In this document: positions 25,264-33,863 of the stretch, in pieces
Layout of the letters: every line of letters begins with the position of its first letter
Numbering within the stretch: the stretch's first letter is position 1
Source: Poriferisodalis sp965204125
GTDB lineage: Bacteria; Actinomycetota; Acidimicrobiia; Acidimicrobiales; Poriferisodalaceae
Direction of reading: 5' to 3'
Length of the DNA: 64,000 nt
Assembly: GCF_965204125.1 (NCBI RefSeq)
Contig: NZ_OZ241968.1
Span: forward strand, 1,364,001 to 1,428,000
Position numbers and translations under genes: made by a program
The notes under the pieces: generated by a model
Databases searched by the model: none
What the model was told of the DNA's origin: nothing
What the model saw: the letters and a program-made list of their open reading frames with translations, nothing else

Positions 25264-26742
25264 GTGGCTGCCACGGAACGACGGCACCGGACAGCCATTG
25301 TCCGCGGTGCGCTGTCGCGACCGGTTCGCCTCGCTATCGACCTCGGCCTAGTAGACGCCGATACCTCAGTCTTCGACTACGGCTGCGGCTACGGCGAGGA
25401 CTTGGATGAGCTGACTAAGGCCGGCATCAATGCCGCCGGCTGGGATCCTCACTTTCGGCCTGACAGTTCGAAGAAGGCGGCTGACGTCGTCAATCTCGGT
25501 TACGTCATCAACGTCATCCCAGACGTGGCTGAACGTCACAAGGTTGTGCTTGACGCTTGGCGACTGTCGGAGCGCGCGCTCGTCGTCTCTGCCCGGCTCG
25601 ATAGCGAACGCCGGAATCTCACCAATGGCCGCCCCCACGGGGACGGGTTCGTGACCGCGCACGGGACGTTCCAGAAGTTCTATGGGCAAGGCGAGCTTCG
25701 TGGCTGGCTCGACACTGTCTTGGAAGTCGAGAGCATCGCGGTCGCACCGGGCATCTTCGTCGCCTTCAAGGCTGAGGAAGACGCCAACGATTTTCTGCTC
25801 CGAACCCGCCGCCGTCGACGTCTCGCGGTTCGCGTGTCGCGCAGCGATCGCATTTATGACGAGCACCGAACAGCACTCGACGCACTCATTGCATTCTTCG
25901 GAGAACGTGGGCGGCTGCCGGCCAAGACGGAACAACTGGAACTACAACGGCTGCTCGCGGACGCTGTCGGGTCGGTCCGAAGGGCGTGGCGTGTCGCCGT
26001 TGCTGTGACACCCGATGTCGACTGGGACGCCGTTGCCGCTGAGCGCCGCCAGGACTTGCTCGTCGAACTAGCACTCTTGAAACTCAACCGGCGCCCAACC
26101 TTCACCAAGCTTCCGGAGACCACGCGCCATGATGTGCGAGGACTCGTCGGCCCGTACAAGCAGGCCACAGCGGATGCTGATGAGTTGCTCTACAGCGCCG
26201 GGAACACTGCTCTCGTCAGCGAGGCTGCTGATCAGTCTCCGGTCGGCAAGCGATTGCCGACGTCTCTCTACGTTCACGAGTCCGCCCTGCAGGACCTGCC
26301 ACCTGTCCTCCGTGTCTACGAGGGATGCGCACGATGGCTCGTCGGCGAGGTCGACGGTGCCAACCTCATCAAACTGGCCACAGACAAGCCAAAGGTCTCC
26401 TATCTCCAATACCCCGACTTCGACCGCCTTCCGCACCCAGTGCTCAGCAGAACCACATTCGTACGCATCGGAGCGCTAGACGTCGACGAACGCGATTACT
26501 CCGATTCGGACAACCCGCCGGTTCTTCATCGCAAGGAGACCTTCGTGGGACCCGACTATCCGCTCAAGAGCAAGTTCGAGCGATTGACGGTCCAAGAAGA
26601 GAGGTTCGGGTTGCTCGGGGGCGATACCAGAACGATCGGCAACCTACGTGGTTGGCAGGAGCGGCTTCAAGAGATGGGGTTGACGCTTCACGGCCATCGC
26701 GTGGTCCGGTCACGGTACGGTGATCCCCGAGGCTCGGTCTGA
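25264..26742 (+). CDS. DNA phosphorothioation-associated putative methyltransferase
   Basis: A protein of about 490 residues with an N-terminal SAM-binding fold (VFDYGCGYGEDLDELTKAG near residue 40, then a DPH segment) and a long C-terminal region with PTSLYVHESALQDLPPVLRV and YLQYPDFDRLPHPVL. This combination is that of the methyltransferase family known to accompany dnd clusters. Its methyl acceptor is not established. The start is uncertain: GTG at 25264, or TTG at 25258 overlapping the dndA stop. It is co-directional with dndA and convergent with the restriction operon. Confidence 0.82.
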   Translation: MAATERRHRTAIVRGALSRPVRLAIDLGLVDADTSVFDYGCGYGEDLDELTKAGINAAGWDPHFRPDSSKKAADVVNLGYVINVIPDVAERHKVVLDAWRLSERALVVSARLDSERRNLTNGRPHGDGFVTAHGTFQKFYGQGELRGWLDTVLEVESIAVAPGIFVAFKAEEDANDFLLRTRRRRRLAVRVSRSDRIYDEHRTALDALIAFFGERGRLPAKTEQLELQRLLADAVGSVRRAWRVAVAVTPDVDWDAVAAERRQDLLVELALLKLNRRPTFTKLPETTRHDVRGLVGPYKQATADADELLYSAGNTALVSEAADQSPVGKRLPTSLYVHESALQDLPPVLRVYEGCARWLVGEVDGANLIKLATDKPKVSYLQYPDFDRLPHPVLSRTTFVRIGALDVDERDYSDSDNPPVLHRKETFVGPDYPLKSKFERLTVQEERFGLLGGDTRTIGNLRGWQERLQEMGLTLHGHRVVRSRYGDPRGSV

Positions 26743-26751
26743 GCCATACGC

Positions 26752-26775
26752 GCAGCTCGCGAGCGCGGGAGCTGC
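26752..26775. terminator. Hairpin between convergent Dnd transcripts
   Basis: GCAGCTC (26752-26758) and GAGCTGC (26769-26775) form a 7-bp stem with a 10-base loop, ten bases after the methyltransferase stop. No T-run follows. The remaining 110 bases up to the convergent gene show no other feature. Confidence 0.35.
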
Positions 26776-26886
26776 ACGGCGTGACGAGAGCGGATGGTGG
26801 CAAATCCAAGGCAGATCGACCATCTGAACTGGGGTGCTCAGATGTGCTGGGGTGAATGGGCAAACCCCCGCGCCACGGAAGCAGAG

Positions 26887-27372
26887 TCAAGTACTGTCGC
26901 CTGGGTCGATTAACTCGCTGAGTTCGGCAATCGAGCTATCTTGATCGGTCCCGCGGATGATGGCTTCAACCGCGGCTCGCGCGCTCCGGGTCGTCGTCAG
27001 AGTCATTAAGTGGTCCAAGCCCCCGCAGGCATAGCCCATGAAGATATCGAGTCGCTCTTGAAGTCTCCCGGTTTCTAGTACCGAGTCGTCGCCAGTATCG
27101 GCCACAGCGACCATGTCGCAGAGCAATCGGTCCATACGGTCGGGGACATTCATCACGACCTCGCCGCCGCTGGTCTTGTCGTTGCTGTTGACCGCGATGG
27201 TGCCCTTCTCATCTCGGCTGAACCCGACAGATGCGGCAAAGCAGACTAGATCGAACGCATTTGGGAAGATCGCCGAACTTGATCGACCCCCTCGCCGAAC
27301 GAGCGACATCAACCGCTCAAAGCGTTCGGGAATGAAGACAGCAGGGCGGACGGGATCAGATTGAGCAGTCAC
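26887..27372 (-). CDS. Dnd system-associated protein 4-like
   Basis: A 161-residue protein resembling the small Dnd-associated protein 4 family: PERFERLMSLVRRGGRSSSA, then IFPNAFDLVCFAASVGFS and a C-terminal FMGYACGGLDHLMTL. The GTG at 27372 lies one base after the stop of the upstream ATPase, which argues for coupled translation and against the longer frame that overlaps that gene. It is the last gene of the five-gene leftward operon. The biochemical role is unknown; it is a marker of Dnd-linked restriction modules. Confidence 0.72.
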   Translation of the reverse strand: MTAQSDPVRPAVFIPERFERLMSLVRRGGRSSSAIFPNAFDLVCFAASVGFSRDEKGTIAVNSNDKTSGGEVVMNVPDRMDRLLCDMVAVADTGDDSVLETGRLQERLDIFMGYACGGLDHLMTLTTTRSARAAVEAIIRGTDQDSSIAELSELIDPGDST

Positions 27373-27373
27373 G

Positions 27374-29512
27374 TCAGGTGTCGATCCGTTTGAGGGTAGA
27401 CCGCACGCCGTTGGCGCCCAGTGAAGCGTAGGTAAGTGTCTCGCCCTTCCAGACAAAACTCCGTTCGACGTCGCTGGCGAGCTCGCCTTCGAAGTGCACG
27501 AGGTACTCGGCTCCGATGATGTCTCCCGATTCCTCCAAGATCTCGGTGTCTGTTGATTCCGTGAACATGATGACCTGACTGAAGCCTGTTGCCAAGAGGG
27601 TCATCACCTTGCGCTTGTATTCAGTGCCGAGGTTGCTAAAGGGGGCGTCAACTACCAATGGAATGCGTTCCACGGCGGCGAATACAGGTGTCGTCGTGAG
27701 GAGCCTGTCAAGCGTCTGGTACTGCGGGAGCAGCTTTGCCGCTGCCGCGGCGAAGGCGTAGGTCAGCAATGCAGTTTCCGAACCGGAGAGGTCGCCAACA
27801 GGCTTCTCTATTTCCTCACCGCCCGCGCGGTCGAGAACTTTCACACGTAATTCCGGGTCGACCACGGCCTCGATGTTGTCCTTATATACGACGTAGTTCT
27901 CGTTGATAAGGTCTTGCAACTGCTCGCGCGCAACCTCTGACTGTTTGCGAGCAATTGCTTCCAGCAGATCTCCCATCTGGCGCGCTATGGAGGCTGCTTC
28001 GTGTACGTCCTGGTGGTCCTTGGGAGCGATACTGAGCTTCTCGGCTTCCTTGCGTTCAATCTCGTCCTTCTCGTCCTGAAGCGCCCGCCGCAACCCGCCC
28101 ACTTGTTGATCGAGTTCGCGAATGTGCTTGTCGAGTCGCGAACGCTCATTGACGAGGTTGTCCTTGTCGACTTGTTCGAACTGGTTACCGCCCGCCTCTT
28201 TGAGCTTCGCTTCGGCGGCTGCACGTGTTTCGGTGGCATCGTCCTTCGTACCAAGAGCATCGCGCAGGGCAACGCTCGCACGATCTACTGCAACTCGATC
28301 TTCGGCGGAAACGCGCAGGCTCGTTGCGTGGCTGTTCAAGTTCAGCATGCGCTTGCTGACAGAGTCGTCGGTTGGAGAGAGTGGCTCGAGCAGCTCAAGC
28401 ATCTCCTGAGTGAGTTCTCTGCCGCAGATGCACTCCATTCGGTCGCGCAACTGCTTGACGAGGCTGCTTGATACATCGCTTGGGTACTGCCGACCGTCAA
28501 ATACAGCCATGACAGCATCGAATATCGGTGTCGCGGCCACAAGATACGCTTCGGCGAGCGCCTGGCTGAGCACTTGCTCTGCCGCAGCGACGCGGTTTTC
28601 GGCTTGCCCTTCATTTTCTCGCGCTCGTTCTGCCGCTGCTAGAAAATCGCGGAGGGCATCTAGTTCGTCGATTTGGCCGACCACCTGTTCTCGGTTGTCC
28701 TCCGCGGCCTTGAGCTCCGCCTCCACCTTGGGAAGCCTCTCCTCGTTCTCGGCGAGCTTCGCCTTGAGCTCGTCGATGCCTTGTTGAAGCAATTTGGTGT
28801 TCTGGGCCGCCTCGGCGTGCCTCTTGGACTTGGCGTCGAGCCTCTTCTTGGTTTCCGTGATTCGTTTGCTGAATGGCTCGAACTTGCTCCCTCCGGAAAT
28901 CTCGCGAAGGAAGCCTTCCAGGAGGCTGATGCTCTTCCCGTCGTTTCGGAATGGGAACGACAGAGTCTCGCCTGGATAGAAGAAGTATTTTGCTAATTTG
29001 CCGGGCAGCAAATCTTCGATGCAGTCCTGTGCCATGCCGTTCTCAAGTCGCTCGCTTGACGAGCCCTGTTGATCAAACGCCAAAACCACGTCATCCCCGG
29101 CCCGGTACTGGGCATGCAATTGGATTCGTTCGACGATGAGCTCAGCTTTCGCTTCGGTCCGAACGCCCCGGCTCTCGAATGCTTTCTGCCGTCGCGAGAT
29201 TCTGTAGAGGTACTCGTTATCGTCTTGCGACCGCGACGCGTACACGGTAACTGCGGCATACACGGGGTTGCCTTTGGTTGCTGTGGCCTCATGCACGGCG
29301 TGGTCGTTGACGAGATTCTGGATGCCTTTCCCCTCCTCTAAGTCCATCACTCCATAGAGACACCAGTACAGCGCGGTCAGTAACGAAGTCTTGCCACCGC
29401 CGTTCTTGCCGAAGACGAGGGTGATGGGCTGATCATCGAAAGCGGCAAAATCCATAGAGGCGTGACCCTTGAAGGGTCGCCAATTGTCCAACTCAACGCG
29501 ATGAAACTTCAT
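27374..29512 (-). CDS. SMC/Rad50-like ATPase, DndD paralogue, in restriction operon
   Basis: A 712-residue ATPase distinct from the dndD product. Walker A is VFGKNGGGKTSLLTALYWCL (residues 33-52). A long coiled coil (about 215-560) is interrupted by MECICGREL, a single Cys-x-Cys turn where Rad50-type proteins have their hook. The signature GDLSGSETALLTYAFA and Walker B IPLVVDAPFSNLG complete the head. The gene overlaps its upstream neighbour by 4 bases. Two different SMC-like ATPases in one island suggest that one serves modification and the other sensing or cleavage; this is inferred. Confidence 0.85.
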   Translation of the reverse strand: MKFHRVELDNWRPFKGHASMDFAAFDDQPITLVFGKNGGGKTSLLTALYWCLYGVMDLEEGKGIQNLVNDHAVHEATATKGNPVYAAVTVYASRSQDDNEYLYRISRRQKAFESRGVRTEAKAELIVERIQLHAQYRAGDDVVLAFDQQGSSSERLENGMAQDCIEDLLPGKLAKYFFYPGETLSFPFRNDGKSISLLEGFLREISGGSKFEPFSKRITETKKRLDAKSKRHAEAAQNTKLLQQGIDELKAKLAENEERLPKVEAELKAAEDNREQVVGQIDELDALRDFLAAAERARENEGQAENRVAAAEQVLSQALAEAYLVAATPIFDAVMAVFDGRQYPSDVSSSLVKQLRDRMECICGRELTQEMLELLEPLSPTDDSVSKRMLNLNSHATSLRVSAEDRVAVDRASVALRDALGTKDDATETRAAAEAKLKEAGGNQFEQVDKDNLVNERSRLDKHIRELDQQVGGLRRALQDEKDEIERKEAEKLSIAPKDHQDVHEAASIARQMGDLLEAIARKQSEVAREQLQDLINENYVVYKDNIEAVVDPELRVKVLDRAGGEEIEKPVGDLSGSETALLTYAFAAAAAKLLPQYQTLDRLLTTTPVFAAVERIPLVVDAPFSNLGTEYKRKVMTLLATGFSQVIMFTESTDTEILEESGDIIGAEYLVHFEGELASDVERSFVWKGETLTYASLGANGVRSTLKRIDT

Positions 29513-29688
29513 GCGTTATCCTGCTCGTCCGCAGTGGTCTGCACCACAGCCATGATTGCTTCTTCCAGCTCGACGGTGTGCTTGAACTTCCCGCGCAGCA
29601 GTTGCATTACGAGACGCTGAACCTCGACCGGGCACGGTTCCAGCACGGGACGGTAGAAGTCGACCACGGATTCTTCAGATTCCGTCAT
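29509..29688 (-). CDS. Small acidic protein of the Dnd restriction operon
   Basis: A 59-residue product, MTESEESVVDFYRPVLEPCP..., with one probable helix-turn-helix-like pair (VEVQRLVMQLLRGKFKHTVE). Both ends overlap neighbouring genes in ATGA junctions (helicase stop at 29685, ATPase start at 29512), which is strong evidence that it is translated. I do not recognise a family. Its conservation of position between a helicase and an ATPase would suggest a small subunit of their complex. Confidence 0.65.
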   Translation of the reverse strand: MTESEESVVDFYRPVLEPCPVEVQRLVMQLLRGKFKHTVELEEAIMAVVQTTADEQDNA

Positions 29689-31841
29689 GCCCGGTACTCT
29701 CCGAGTGTGTCCCACAGGTTGTAGCTGTCGAGCAACGGTCGCAGCGTATTGACTGCTTGGTTGCGGTTGTCGGCGGCGTCAGCCATTGCGCTGGCGCGGA
29801 GAACCTCTTGCGCCACCAGGCGACGTTCCATATCGAAGCTCTCGCCGACGCTGTTCGGGTGCGCGATGTAGTCGAACACGGTCGCATGCTTCGATGAGCC
29901 GTCCTTGAGCTGGCGCAGGATCCGTCCCCGGCGCTGGATGTACTGGCGCGGGTTCTTTGTGGAGGCGAGAAAGTGGGCCACACGAGCCGTGGGCACGTCG
30001 ATGCCTTGGTCGAGGCATTTCATTGCCACGAGACCATCGACATTGCCTGATCCGAGTTGTTCGAGCAGGGCTGTGCGTTCATCGAGCGGAGTGTCGCCGA
30101 CGAAGTCGCGGTACGCGAGACCGAGTTCGCAGGCAACGCCGTGCACGAGCGGGGCCTGTCGTTCGCCGGTCAGCGGAGACTTGCCCTCGGCGGAGTAGAT
30201 CAGCGAGGAGCCTCGTTCTCCGGCCGGCATCGATTCCAGTGCCTCGCGTAGTGCGGCGATTTTTCCCTCCGCGTGCCAGAGCAGCCGTGCCCGTTCGAGC
30301 AGGAGCATCTTGGCGGAGTTCTCGAGGTCGCTGATGCTCAGGCCCTTCGATCGGCCGGCGTACCTGCCGATTTCACGACTGAGTCGGGTGTACTCGTACA
30401 TCTCCTCCGGGGTGAGCGAGACCAGGATCGGCGTATACGTGTAGTGGCACAGGGCACCGAGTTCGATGGCGTCCTTGATGCCGATGTCGAGAAGCACGTC
30501 CCCGAAATAGTGCCGAAGCACCTGTGTGCCATCAGGATCGAGGTGTCGGTCGATCGTCGCCGATAGCCCGAGCCGGTAGTGGAAGTCGTCCGTCAAGAGT
30601 TTCTGATTCTCAGTGCTGCCCATCGCGTGGCACTCGTCGGCGACGAGGAGACGGGGACTGGGGAAATCCTGGAGTGTGGTGAAGAACTTGGGATTCGCCG
30701 CGGACTGGACCGTCCACACGGCGACGCTGGTCCCGCCGTGCACCCGCTGGGCCTGAAGTGTTTCGCGGAGCCGGGCCAAGGCCGCAGGCCGAGTCGAGCA
30801 AATTGCCTTGACGCCCCACGCTCGGAGTTCTTCCTCCCACATGTCAACCAAGCTGTTGTCCGGAACCAGCACGACAGCTGCCAAGCCGGGAGCCTGCTCA
30901 TACACGCGGGAGATTCGTTCGATCGCACCTAGGGCTGTGATCGTCTTTCCGGTACCTGTGGCCATGGACAGAATCCCGCGGCCCTCTGACTTGAGCCATG
31001 ACCGAACGGCAGCGCTTTGGTATGGGCGGAACTCGACTCCAACCGGTGCCTCAGGAAGACTCACCACACCAGTATTCCCGGTCGCTCTGATGTCAGCGAT
31101 TGATTTTGGAGGCCGCTTGGCCGTCCGTGGCCGTCGTGGCGTGTAGGTCTTGATCAAGCCCTCAGCGAGAGCCGCCGGGAACGGTTCTACTCGCAGAGGC
31201 CGCAAACCATCGGGGTCGAAGAGGTCGTCGACCGCCGCTTTGGCGGCAGCTGCGTGGGGTGCCTCCGCTGGCACCCACGACCGATGGATCGGGAACGACT
31301 CGATGTTGCCGCCGAGCCCCGAGAACGTCTCGTTCGGGGATCCCTCGAACGTCACGTAGCTGCCCTCGATGTCCTCAATCACGCCGATCTTCTCGTGGTA
31401 GAGACACTCTGCTCCGTCTTCGCGGCCAGTGACGAGCCAAAACTCCATGAGGCGGTTCTGGATCATCCAGGTGACTGCCGAAAGGGCGTCGCTGAACTCG
31501 GGCCGGTAGCGCGTGCATTCGTCCTCGATCGTTCGACGCCGGTACCCGAGTTCCATATGTCGCAGATCCTGTTCGGGCAGGTTTGGGGACGCCACAATGC
31601 GAATCGGCGATGTTGAGTCGTCGACTCGGTCAAGAAAGGCATCGAGGGCAGGCGCGAGCCGTGCCAGCGCCCCAGCGGTGAAGTACCCGACGGCGCGGTC
31701 GTAGCGAACGGCGCGGCTGAGCGTGGGGACGAAGAACTCGTGGACTAGGTCGTCGGTATCGCTGCTATAGCGGAGCTTGAGGGCGGCGTCGGGAAGCCGT
31801 GCCGACGGAAGCAGCGACTTGAGGGCGACATCGGTTGTCAT
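29685..31841 (-). CDS. DNA phosphorothioation-linked restriction helicase (PLD nuclease-SF2)
   Basis: A 718-residue protein with two parts. Residues 20-210 look like a phospholipase D-type nuclease fold (YDRAVGYFTAGALARLAPAL, then LYHEKIGVIEDIEGSYVTFE with an HxK...D pattern and GSPNET). Residues 270-650 form an SF2 helicase: Walker A SMATGTGKTITALGAI, DEAD-box variant ADECHAMGS, and motif VI region QYIQRRGRILRQL. This layout matches the restriction enzyme family linked to dnd clusters. It presumably cleaves DNA lacking phosphorothioate. It overlaps both neighbours by 4 bases. Confidence 0.83.
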   Translation of the reverse strand: MTTDVALKSLLPSARLPDAALKLRYSSDTDDLVHEFFVPTLSRAVRYDRAVGYFTAGALARLAPALDAFLDRVDDSTSPIRIVASPNLPEQDLRHMELGYRRRTIEDECTRYRPEFSDALSAVTWMIQNRLMEFWLVTGREDGAECLYHEKIGVIEDIEGSYVTFEGSPNETFSGLGGNIESFPIHRSWVPAEAPHAAAAKAAVDDLFDPDGLRPLRVEPFPAALAEGLIKTYTPRRPRTAKRPPKSIADIRATGNTGVVSLPEAPVGVEFRPYQSAAVRSWLKSEGRGILSMATGTGKTITALGAIERISRVYEQAPGLAAVVLVPDNSLVDMWEEELRAWGVKAICSTRPAALARLRETLQAQRVHGGTSVAVWTVQSAANPKFFTTLQDFPSPRLLVADECHAMGSTENQKLLTDDFHYRLGLSATIDRHLDPDGTQVLRHYFGDVLLDIGIKDAIELGALCHYTYTPILVSLTPEEMYEYTRLSREIGRYAGRSKGLSISDLENSAKMLLLERARLLWHAEGKIAALREALESMPAGERGSSLIYSAEGKSPLTGERQAPLVHGVACELGLAYRDFVGDTPLDERTALLEQLGSGNVDGLVAMKCLDQGIDVPTARVAHFLASTKNPRQYIQRRGRILRQLKDGSSKHATVFDYIAHPNSVGESFDMERRLVAQEVLRASAMADAADNRNQAVNTLRPLLDSYNLWDTLGEYRA

Positions 31842-33388
31842 AGACCCTCCATCATCGAAGCGATGTCGGGGGCTATGGCCGGCGCATTCCCCCTGAGAGC
31901 CTGCTGGGCACGCTCAATCTCGGCATCGCCGATGTAGAGCGTGACACCGGAGGCTGTAGGGCAGACCAGTACCTCGGTCCCGATCTCCACACCTTGGTCC
32001 TCAAGCCACGCCCGTACTCGGCCCACATCGACCGTCCCGGTGGGGTTGGTCGTCCTCCAAATCACGCTTGCCTGGTGCGAGTCTGAGCGATTGAGAGGAA
32101 CGATGAGGTCTGCACTCGGACGGAGCCCGTTCTCCCAGCAGATGTGCGGGTTGACCGCGAAGGAATAACCCTTGAGCGTGTTCTCGGTCACAACAAGGCG
32201 TTCACCCCATCCGGCATCGGTCTCCACTGCTCCGGAGACGGAGGATGGGGGCCTTGGGGTGAAGTCGGTTTCATCGCCCAGCCGAACCGCGTCTCCTGAT
32301 ACTTGAAATGCCGGCAGGTTGAGGTAGATCTCGATCGACGACACGGAGACCCCGAAGTCGCGGGTGAACTCGTCGATGATCGCGGACTTGCTCGCGACGC
32401 CACCGTTGCGCTCGATCCGCTGCCGAATCTCTGTCGTGATTCCTTCGTATTCTTCGAGGCCCCATTCCGGGAGCGCGAGACGGAACTGTTTGTCAACCCG
32501 GATCAGGCGATCGCCGCGCTGGTTCTTGATTGTGCCCTCCGAGCCGTGGCCGATCGCAGCGACGAGCTCGGCTGCAGTCATCGGTGTGCAGGTCAGCCTG
32601 AGAACACGCTCGGCCTTGGCCAAGAGTGGCCCGTCCCACCGAACCAGCCATCCGTCGCCGATGTCGCGCCATGCACCTGACGTGGTGAGAACGCGTGTGA
32701 GCACTTCAACGTCGCCAAATGACGAGTGGTCTCGACTGAGTTCCGTGACGGACACGAGCCACCGGTCACCTGCCAAGGCGTCGACCTGCCACTCGAGTTC
32801 GGTGAGCGTTGCTGGTCCGTCGAGAAGCCACTCCTCCTGGTAGGAGTAGCCCGAGAGCCAGCGGAAGATCTCAAAAGCGCGCTCGCCAAGATGTCGTCGC
32901 CAACGGCGGACCGCCGTGGATTCCACCAGGTTGACCCGCCCCACGTCGGCTCGGAATCGCTCCATTGCCCACCGAACAGCGCGGTACCTAGGGGTATGCA
33001 ACTGGGTCTTGACCCGTTCGATGTCCTGGACCACCTTCTGTCGCACGCGCTCACGGGTGATGCCCTGCTCGCGACCCAAGACGTCGAGAGTCGGAGGATC
33101 ATCGCTGCACTCGCGAGCAAACAGCAAGTCCGGTTCGAGAGCTTCAGCCAGGAGGCTCTCGACGAACTCCGACAGCGCAGCGGAGGGGGGGAGCGGAGAA
33201 GCGAGCAGCTGTTCGATCTCGGCCTCCACCTCGGCAGGAACCGGCAAGCCATTGCCCAGCTCGGCTAGCAAGCCGCCCAGAGTCGTCTGACCGGCAACGA
33301 CGACGGCCCACTCGGCGGCGGAGACCTGCCAGGCGTCGTCGACGACGAAGGCCCGGTGCCCGCCATGATCCGCGTCCGCGCCGGTCAA
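31838..33388 (-). CDS. Sigma-70 region 4-like HTH protein heading the restriction operon
   Basis: A protein of about 516 residues that is not a normal sigma factor. Near residues 100-130, TLDVLGREQGITRERVRQKV matches the sigma region 4 helix-turn-helix, with the -35-binding RERVRQ helix. The C-terminal half holds segments resembling tandem winged helices (TPMTAAELVAAIGHGSEGTI; RIERNGGVASKSAIIDEFTR). Sigma region 2 is absent. As the first gene of the operon it may regulate it or act as its DNA-sensing subunit. The listed start is a TTG without a good ribosome site; the true start may be slightly downstream. Confidence 0.7.
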   Translation of the reverse strand: MTGADADHGGHRAFVVDDAWQVSAAEWAVVVAGQTTLGGLLAELGNGLPVPAEVEAEIEQLLASPLPPSAALSEFVESLLAEALEPDLLFARECSDDPPTLDVLGREQGITRERVRQKVVQDIERVKTQLHTPRYRAVRWAMERFRADVGRVNLVESTAVRRWRRHLGERAFEIFRWLSGYSYQEEWLLDGPATLTELEWQVDALAGDRWLVSVTELSRDHSSFGDVEVLTRVLTTSGAWRDIGDGWLVRWDGPLLAKAERVLRLTCTPMTAAELVAAIGHGSEGTIKNQRGDRLIRVDKQFRLALPEWGLEEYEGITTEIRQRIERNGGVASKSAIIDEFTRDFGVSVSSIEIYLNLPAFQVSGDAVRLGDETDFTPRPPSSVSGAVETDAGWGERLVVTENTLKGYSFAVNPHICWENGLRPSADLIVPLNRSDSHQASVIWRTTNPTGTVDVGRVRAWLEDQGVEIGTEVLVCPTASGVTLYIGDAEIERAQQALRGNAPAIAPDIASMMEGL

Positions 33389-33506
33389 ACCGCTGCCACC
33401 GAACTCACCGCTCGACGGCTCCTCGCCCCGGCTCTACCAATCGCATGGTTCACTCGGCGCGTTCCTTGCTTGCCGTCAGTCATCTCGTCGTGTTTTCCCG
33501 GCGGCC

Positions 33507-33572
33507 GATGTGACCCGTCCGAGTACATCTACCGGACGTGGTGACATCAGCTGAGCTCAATCTCGGTTGAGC
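33507..33572. promoter_or_regulatory. Paired inverted repeats upstream of the restriction operon
   Basis: Two hairpin-forming repeats lie 120-185 bases upstream of the sigma-like gene. One is an imperfect repeat, GATGTGACCCGTCCG (33507-33521) with CGGACGTGGTGACATC (33533-33548). The other is GCTCAA...TTGAGC (33555-33560/33567-33572). They could be operators, or a terminator of former upstream transcription. Confidence 0.3.
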
Positions 33573-33761
33573 CGGGTCACAACAGTAGTGACGACGGTCC
33601 ACCGCTCGCCCGCCTTGCCGCCCCTGTGAAATGGAGTGCGCTTGAAGCGGCCGGAGGCACCAATTGTGGTGCGCTCGTTCGCGGGTGTTGGTTCGCGTGA
33701 AGTTGTGTGCGCGTGATGCGGGCGTGCCGCCGACATCGGTGAGCTGGGGGGCGGCGCCCGG

Positions 33762-33830
33762 CAAGGTTCGTCTTCGATCACCTCGATCAACGTTGTGCCG
33801 AAGCCGACCCGCAAACCAGTGCCGCTGGCG
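33762..33830 (-). pseudogene. Relic of the 3' end of a dndC gene
   Basis: About 65 bases match the end of dndC at 22474-22542. Common runs are CTTCGATCACCTCG and GTGCCGAAG on the plus strand. In the minus-strand frame the relic reads GLRVGFGTTLIEVIEDEP where intact DndC ends GLPVDFGTTLTEVIEGGP. Third-position differences show that the copy is old, and no further dndC sequence is recognisable beside it. The rest of the 475-base gap (33389-33863) holds only the inverted repeats and no supported gene. Confidence 0.8.
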
Positions 33831-33863
33831 ATAGACGAAACTGAGATACTCGCGTTCACCCCC

